The notes under the pieces: generated by a model
The model's input: only the letters and a program-made list of their open reading frames with translations
Database searches by the model: none
What the model was told of the DNA's origin: nothing
Origin: Lycorma delicatula
Lineage: Eukaryota > Arthropoda > Insecta > Hemiptera > Fulgoridae
Reading direction: 5' to 3'
Length of the DNA: 64,000 nucleotides
NCBI RefSeq assembly: GCF_047948215.1
Contig: NC_134455.1
Coordinates: forward strand, 347,371,842 to 347,435,841
Position numbers and translations under genes: made by a program
Shown here: positions 59,649 to 64,000 of the stretch, piece by piece
How positions within the stretch are numbered: the first letter of the stretch is position 1
Layout: each line of letters starts with the position of its first letter

Positions 59649-60148
59649 GATCTATTTTGTTTGGTATGAGACCACCACATGTTCTCATGAGGGAGCAATT
59701 TAAACATTTTTAATGAAACAAATAAGATTGTAACAGATAATTTTATAGGACATAAAAAAAATAAAAATTTTGATATAACAAAAATTCAATATATGACAAT
59801 CCTAACCAAAATGGCAGGCATTTAATATTTTCTACAGGTAATTTTAAAAGTGGCAAATTAGTTGTCTAAAGTAAAAAAAAAAAATACAGGTAGTTTTGTG
59901 GTAGGAACAATTCAATTTTTTAGGTGTTTCACTGTAAAGTAGTTATTTATGAGCTATTGAACATTTTTGAAACTACCTGTGAAATATATTAAATGACCAT
60001 CAATTTGATTAGGTTTTTATAACCTGAGGTTTATTATGTCAAAATCTTTGTTTTTCAATGCCCTTTAGAATTATTTTCATTACCCTACCATTTTCATTTA
60101 AAATTTTTGAGTTGCTTGGGTTGTAGAAATATACCTAAAAAGTAGATC
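59649..60148. repeat. fold-back repeat E, complete copy
   Basis: A 500-bp element whose two halves (about 59649-59870 and 59930-60148) are inverted copies. It runs from gatctattttgtttggtat at the left to atacctaaaaagtagatc at the right. Both halves carry the catttaatatttt and gggcattgaaaaacaaag-type landmarks of the 6865-7680 cluster. No transposase. MITE-like. Confidence 0.7.
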
Positions 60149-61899
60149 ATTTGGAGGTTGGTGTTGGTGCATTTGCCAAATTTCACATTTGGCAATTGAA
60201 CATTTGGCATTTTTTACATTTAACCATTGAATAATTATTTAAGAGTTACTTTACTTTGTTAATACTTGGTATATACATAAATATGCAAGTATGGTGAGAA
60301 GTCCCTCTCAGTCTTTATTTGGTCTCTCCAACTTTTTAAAGATAAAAACATTTCAAAGTAGAAATTAATTCCATGTAGCATAACTACCAAGTGTTCATGA
60401 TTAATTATACAATGTACATGTTTTTGTTCTTTAGTGATTGTAGCATTTTGATATTTAGTATTTTACATTAATATAGAGACATTAAAGCATTTTAACATCT
60501 TAATTATAAAGAAAAATTATCCTTAGTCATGAACTTACCTGCATGAATAATTTATGAGTGATTTTCACAGTTTTCAAGGTACTTGTGCAATATCATTGAG
60601 GTTATATAAGGCTATAGTAAATAAATACAAAGAATTCTGTCAACTGATTAATCTTTTATTCAAAAAATTAAAATCCAAGTAATTCTGTCACAAATCAACG
60701 TATTTGTATTTTTCATCTCTTGAGGCTCCATCAAAAAGTTACAAACAAGATACATAAACAGGCTGTCAGACCTTTGTCCAGTTCCTGTAAATATGTAAAG
60801 TGTAAACCTGTATTTAGAAAAATAAAAAATGTTAACTTACCAATGTATCTATATTTATCAATGTGCAATCTTTGCTAAAAAGAATAATCATTTATTCTTA
60901 AAAAAAAAAAAAAACTTTAGCAAATTAAACAACATACTTATTCCTGCAATTTGGCTTATGAAGAAAGAACCTTATTTATTATTATTCTTCCATTGCCATT
61001 TTAAATAAACTATTGAACCCATTTTTTGAATGGGTCATATTGAACCTATTTAAAATACATTTTTTTTTTTTTTTTTAATGGGTTCAATAGTTTATTAAAC
61101 TAATAATAAAAGTTAATAATAGTTTATTAAAGTTAATAATACAATAAAATATTTTTTTTATAGAAATATATTACTCTGTCAGTGAATATTTGGATAATAT
61201 TAATCAAAAGATTCTGAATTTTCTGTATCTCCATTCAACATCTACATAAATATGTGCTCAAATAATTCTGATTAACGCCTTTTGAATTGTGAGTTATTAT
61301 TTACCTTTAGTATCTTAATATTATTTCATATTTTATTCTTTAAATAATTAAAATGGATTTTAATCACATCTATTCTTTATCTTATAATCCATTGTGTATT
61401 TTGATATGCTGCTCTCATCAAGGTTTTACAAGAGATTTCCTTGATCCATACAGGCAAACAGTATGGCTTGCTTGCACATCTGTTCATTTCTGATGTAATT
61501 TAAGTACCAAATAATTAATACCAAAGAGTACGTAAAAAAAAAAAAAAAAAAAAAAAAATTATTTTCATGATGGATTATTAATATTTTATTAGCCGTTAAT
61601 TTATTTAGATGTACTTTCAACACACCAACAGATATTACAATACGTAAAACGTAAATACAAAACATTAATAAATAAACTACTTTGCAACAGTATTTTTATT
61701 ATCGTAAATAAAAATATTGTAATGCTTTATGTTAATATCAACATTCTAATAAATTACAAAGTTAAATTTTTTATTCTAAATAACACATTGTAAATATATC
61801 TACATCTTTCAAAAATTATTTTAGATTTCTATTCAATAATTTTTCTTTTGTCATTGATTTAAGATTTTATGAAGTAAATATAAGTTATAAAGTTGTCCT
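60149..61899. other. intergenic, AT-rich, upstream of Rbx2
   Basis: No gene. A 22-bp inverted pair, ttaaataaactattgaaccc (from 61001) with its complement at 61078-61099, and a run of 25 A at 61534-61558 are the only notable structures. Confidence 0.45.
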
Positions 61900-62033
61900 A
61901 ACACGCTATCAGAGTGCTTCCCTCATCGATATATTTTTAACGATATCCTGAATTTGTTTGTAATACATCGATTGTAACGAATTGACGATCTTAGCGATAA
62001 CCTCAGATTGTATTCGTTAGGTGTGAATTTGAA
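61900..62033 (+). promoter_or_regulatory. putative Rbx2/Roc2 promoter with DREF-like sites
   Basis: Just upstream of the start codon the sequence is less AT-rich and has no TATA box at a typical place. It carries catcgatata (61925), aacgatatc (61938), catcgattg (61967) and agcgataac (61992). The first two resemble the DRE (TATCGATA) used by DREF at insect housekeeping promoters. That would suit a constitutive ubiquitin-ligase subunit. Function is inferred. Confidence 0.4.
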
Positions 62034-62163
62034 ATGGATCGCGGTGAAAACGACAATCAAAAACCAGATAAAATGTTTACCTTGAAGAAATGGAATGCTG
62101 TAGCAATGTGGAGTTGGGATGTTGAGTGCGATACATGTGCTATTTGTAGAGTTCAAGTAATGG
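62034..62163 (+). CDS. Roc2: RING protein Rbx2/Roc2 (RNF7), first coding exon
   Basis: Encodes the first 43 residues of the small RING-H2 subunit of cullin-RING ubiquitin ligases (CUL5-type in animals). This subunit binds the cullin and recruits the E2. After a short variable start ([12 protein letters not shown]) the near-invariant block [20 protein letters not shown] follows, the beta-strand that inserts into the cullin. Then [11 protein letters not shown] contains the first zinc-binding Cys residues of the RING. WSWDVEC and CRVQVM distinguish it from the Rbx1 paralogue (inference from known sequences). The ATG at 62034 is the first after the promoter. The exon ends ATGG|GTAAGA; the split codon starts with G, as expected for the conserved Asp that follows. 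The rest of the RING must lie on exons right of the window, as I find none in 62164-64000. Confidence 0.93.
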
Positions 62164-63399
62164 GTAAGATTGTTTTTTCGTTATTTATTACTTGTTTGAG
62201 GTTACTTTTTGTTTTTTAAATTTACAAAATATAATAAAAATCTTTACTTCAAACATTTTGTGTTGGGATATCAATTGGTCTGTTTTATAAATATCTTTCA
62301 AAATGTAGCTAACACACTTTTTTAGAGAAGTAAAATTATCTTTAACATTTTCATGCTTTCTTAGTGTATGCAACATTTGAAAAATTATTATAATTCATAA
62401 AATATATTTATTTATATATATAATGTATTTGTTTAAAATCGAAGTTCGGAATGTAGTTTTGTTGTTTTCATACTACATAAATTAATGGTTCCTTTTTTCT
62501 TATTGAAATTTTCTACCTGTACTTGTGATTCCTAATTCATTACATTGTAATTAGGATTTTTTGCCCTCATCATTTATGATGTATGTAATTGTTATGCGAC
62601 TTAAAATAACCTGCTTGACATCACACTGTTTTATAACACTGCAACTATCATTCTGTATTTTGTTTTTGTAATTCTATGGTTTTTAGGTTAGGATAAGCAT
62701 ACAAACATTTTTCTCATAATGCTGCTTATAATAGCTCAGGAAAAGTTATTAATATGATTTATTAGGTATCGTAGTAATGTGGTATTTTAGTAAATGATTT
62801 CTCAAATTAAAGAACAATTTTTTTTTATTATACATGATTTTTATACAGTTGAACCACAGTAAGTTTGATTTCAATTACCAAATCCTATAAAACTCTGTTT
62901 TAATCTTTGGGGGTTAGATGAACTAACAGTTTCATGACAAATTTTGTACATTATATTTGTTTTTGATTCATGTTTTTGTATAATGCAGTTAAAGATTATA
63001 TACAATTAAAATGATAAATAAGGATATTGTTCAGGGAAAAGAAGTGGACAAATTTAAATCAGATTCAAAAACAACTACCACTTACAAACTCCCATATAAC
63101 CATTGCATGTTAAAAATGACATCCTTTTAATGTCCAAGTTTGTGAGTATGCTTTCTTGAAGCCTCTCAATGTTTTTTCAACATTTTAATTGTAATGCTTG
63201 TAATCTATTCACTAATGTTCATTTTAACTTCTGCAGTACTTTGAGATTTTGCAATATAGATCCTTATTTTTCAAAAAGATTTCTTGAAAAGTAATTACAT
63301 GCACTTACATCCATTAATTGTATTGGCCATGGAATCTCTCCATTATTCAAAATAATATGATTCTTAAAAAATAGTTTCATTGTCATAATAGAGATCTGA
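62164..63399 (+). other. Rbx2 intron 1
   Basis: Begins with the donor GTAAGA. AT-rich intron without a recognisable RING exon or repeat. Confidence 0.55.
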
Positions 63400-64000
63400 G
63401 CAATATATGTTATTGTACCACCCTGAAACCATAGGGGTATTATTGTCATATTGACATAAAGAGTTACAGTAACAGTTGTTGCGCAACCACTCTGATTTTT
63501 AAAGAAATATGGTTCAATAATTACCTAGGATGAGACAGCATACTAAACAACTACAATTTCTGTGTGAAGGAGGTCGCATGTAAAACCATCTAAATTTTAA
63601 TCTACATGGAATTCTAAATTTAACCTCTGGAAGTAAGAGTAAATATGTGGTTTCTCTGTGACGGTGTTCCAGCAAATTTCAATCAGTCGGTAACAGATCA
63701 TCTGTATGAAACTTTTCCTGAAAAATGGACAGGTCCTGTTGGTCAGTATCTTGACCTGTCAGATCACCTTCTTGACTTATACGTTTGGGGTCATTAAAAA
63801 AATAGTGTTAATTCTACTTCATTGCTCATTATTGAAGACCTGTATCTGAATCCAGAATCGATTTAATCAATGAAGGAATACTCCAGGAATTTTTGATCGA
63901 GTAAGACTATACTTCTGAAGAGTAGACTTGTATAATTTCTAATGGTGGTCAATTTGAATATCTTCTTTGATTGACTTTCAAAACAATCATAATAATTACT
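63400..64000 (+). mobile_element. mariner remnant at the right edge
   Basis: The + strand at about 63643-63800 reads MWFLCDGVPANFNQSVTDHL, then YETFPEKWTGPVG and, further on, YVWGH.KNSVNST. This matches the second-Asp block (HDGAPAHF), the WxGRGG turn and the FLWGHLKNxVYxT block of one Tc1/mariner lineage. The tail follows to the window edge. The third Asp region is altered (LDLSDHLLDLYVWG). Left boundary uncertain. Confidence 0.65.

Noticed and set aside
1..64000. CRISPR arrays, operons, phage or virus genome structure
   Set aside because: No regularly spaced direct repeats, no tight unidirectional gene clusters and no viral replication or structural genes were seen; large introns and SINEs show a eukaryotic nuclear genome.

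Overview
This window is nuclear DNA from an insect, most likely a hemipteran (possibly a planthopper, leafhopper or similar auchenorrhynchan; that narrower placement is a guess). It is strongly AT-rich. It has GT/AG introns of 5 to 14 kb, one recognisable conserved animal gene and a very high load of degraded transposons. I see no bacterial or viral gene organisation, no CRISPR array and no operon.

Genes. Two protein-coding genes are supported, both on the + strand. The first runs across 3201-31579 as four exons (3201-3505, 8362-8481, 15254-17176, 31434-31579). They join in one frame into 830 visible residues ending in a stop; its 5' end lies left of the window. The product is a Ser/Arg/Asn-rich, mostly disordered protein with acidic N-terminal motifs, a proline-rich ligand motif and a C-terminal coiled coil; I do not recognise the family. 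The second is the first coding exon of the RING protein Rbx2/Roc2/RNF7 (62034-62163), a cullin-RING ligase subunit. Its remaining exons lie beyond the right edge.

Everything else. The introns and the 31.6-61.9 kb intergenic stretch are a layered record of transposon insertions. I count about 13 Tc1/mariner-type remnants of several lineages, of which three have recognisable terminal inverted repeats. There is one fairly complete hAT element (44989-48972) with a BED/ZBED-like transposase pseudogene, plus a short hAT MITE with a perfect 8-bp target duplication. There are four degraded LINE reverse-transcriptase fragments, all on the minus strand, and a head-to-head Penelope-like (GIY-YIG) palindrome. 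Two tRNA-derived SINE families occur, one with nine copies, three of them with perfect 15-16 bp target duplications. Fold-back repeats and at least one unclassified interspersed repeat family complete the set.

Layout. 1-3200 holds mariner and SINE remnants upstream of the first visible exon. 3.2-31.6 kb is the large gene, with introns filled by repeats. 31.6-44 kb is intergenic: SINEs, a LINE fragment, three mariners, and the Penelope palindrome nested inside the unclassified repeat. 45-49 kb is the hAT element, with a 0.9-kb hairpin in its 5' part. 50-57 kb is LINE debris carrying a nested SINE. 57.8-60.2 kb holds a SINE, a mariner and a fold-back element. 61.9 kb onward is the Rbx2 promoter, exon 1 and intron 1, with one more mariner at the edge.

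I found no convincing undescribed functional system. The most unusual structures are the Penelope palindrome, the hAT-internal hairpin, and the large gene whose three visible introns are all phase 1.
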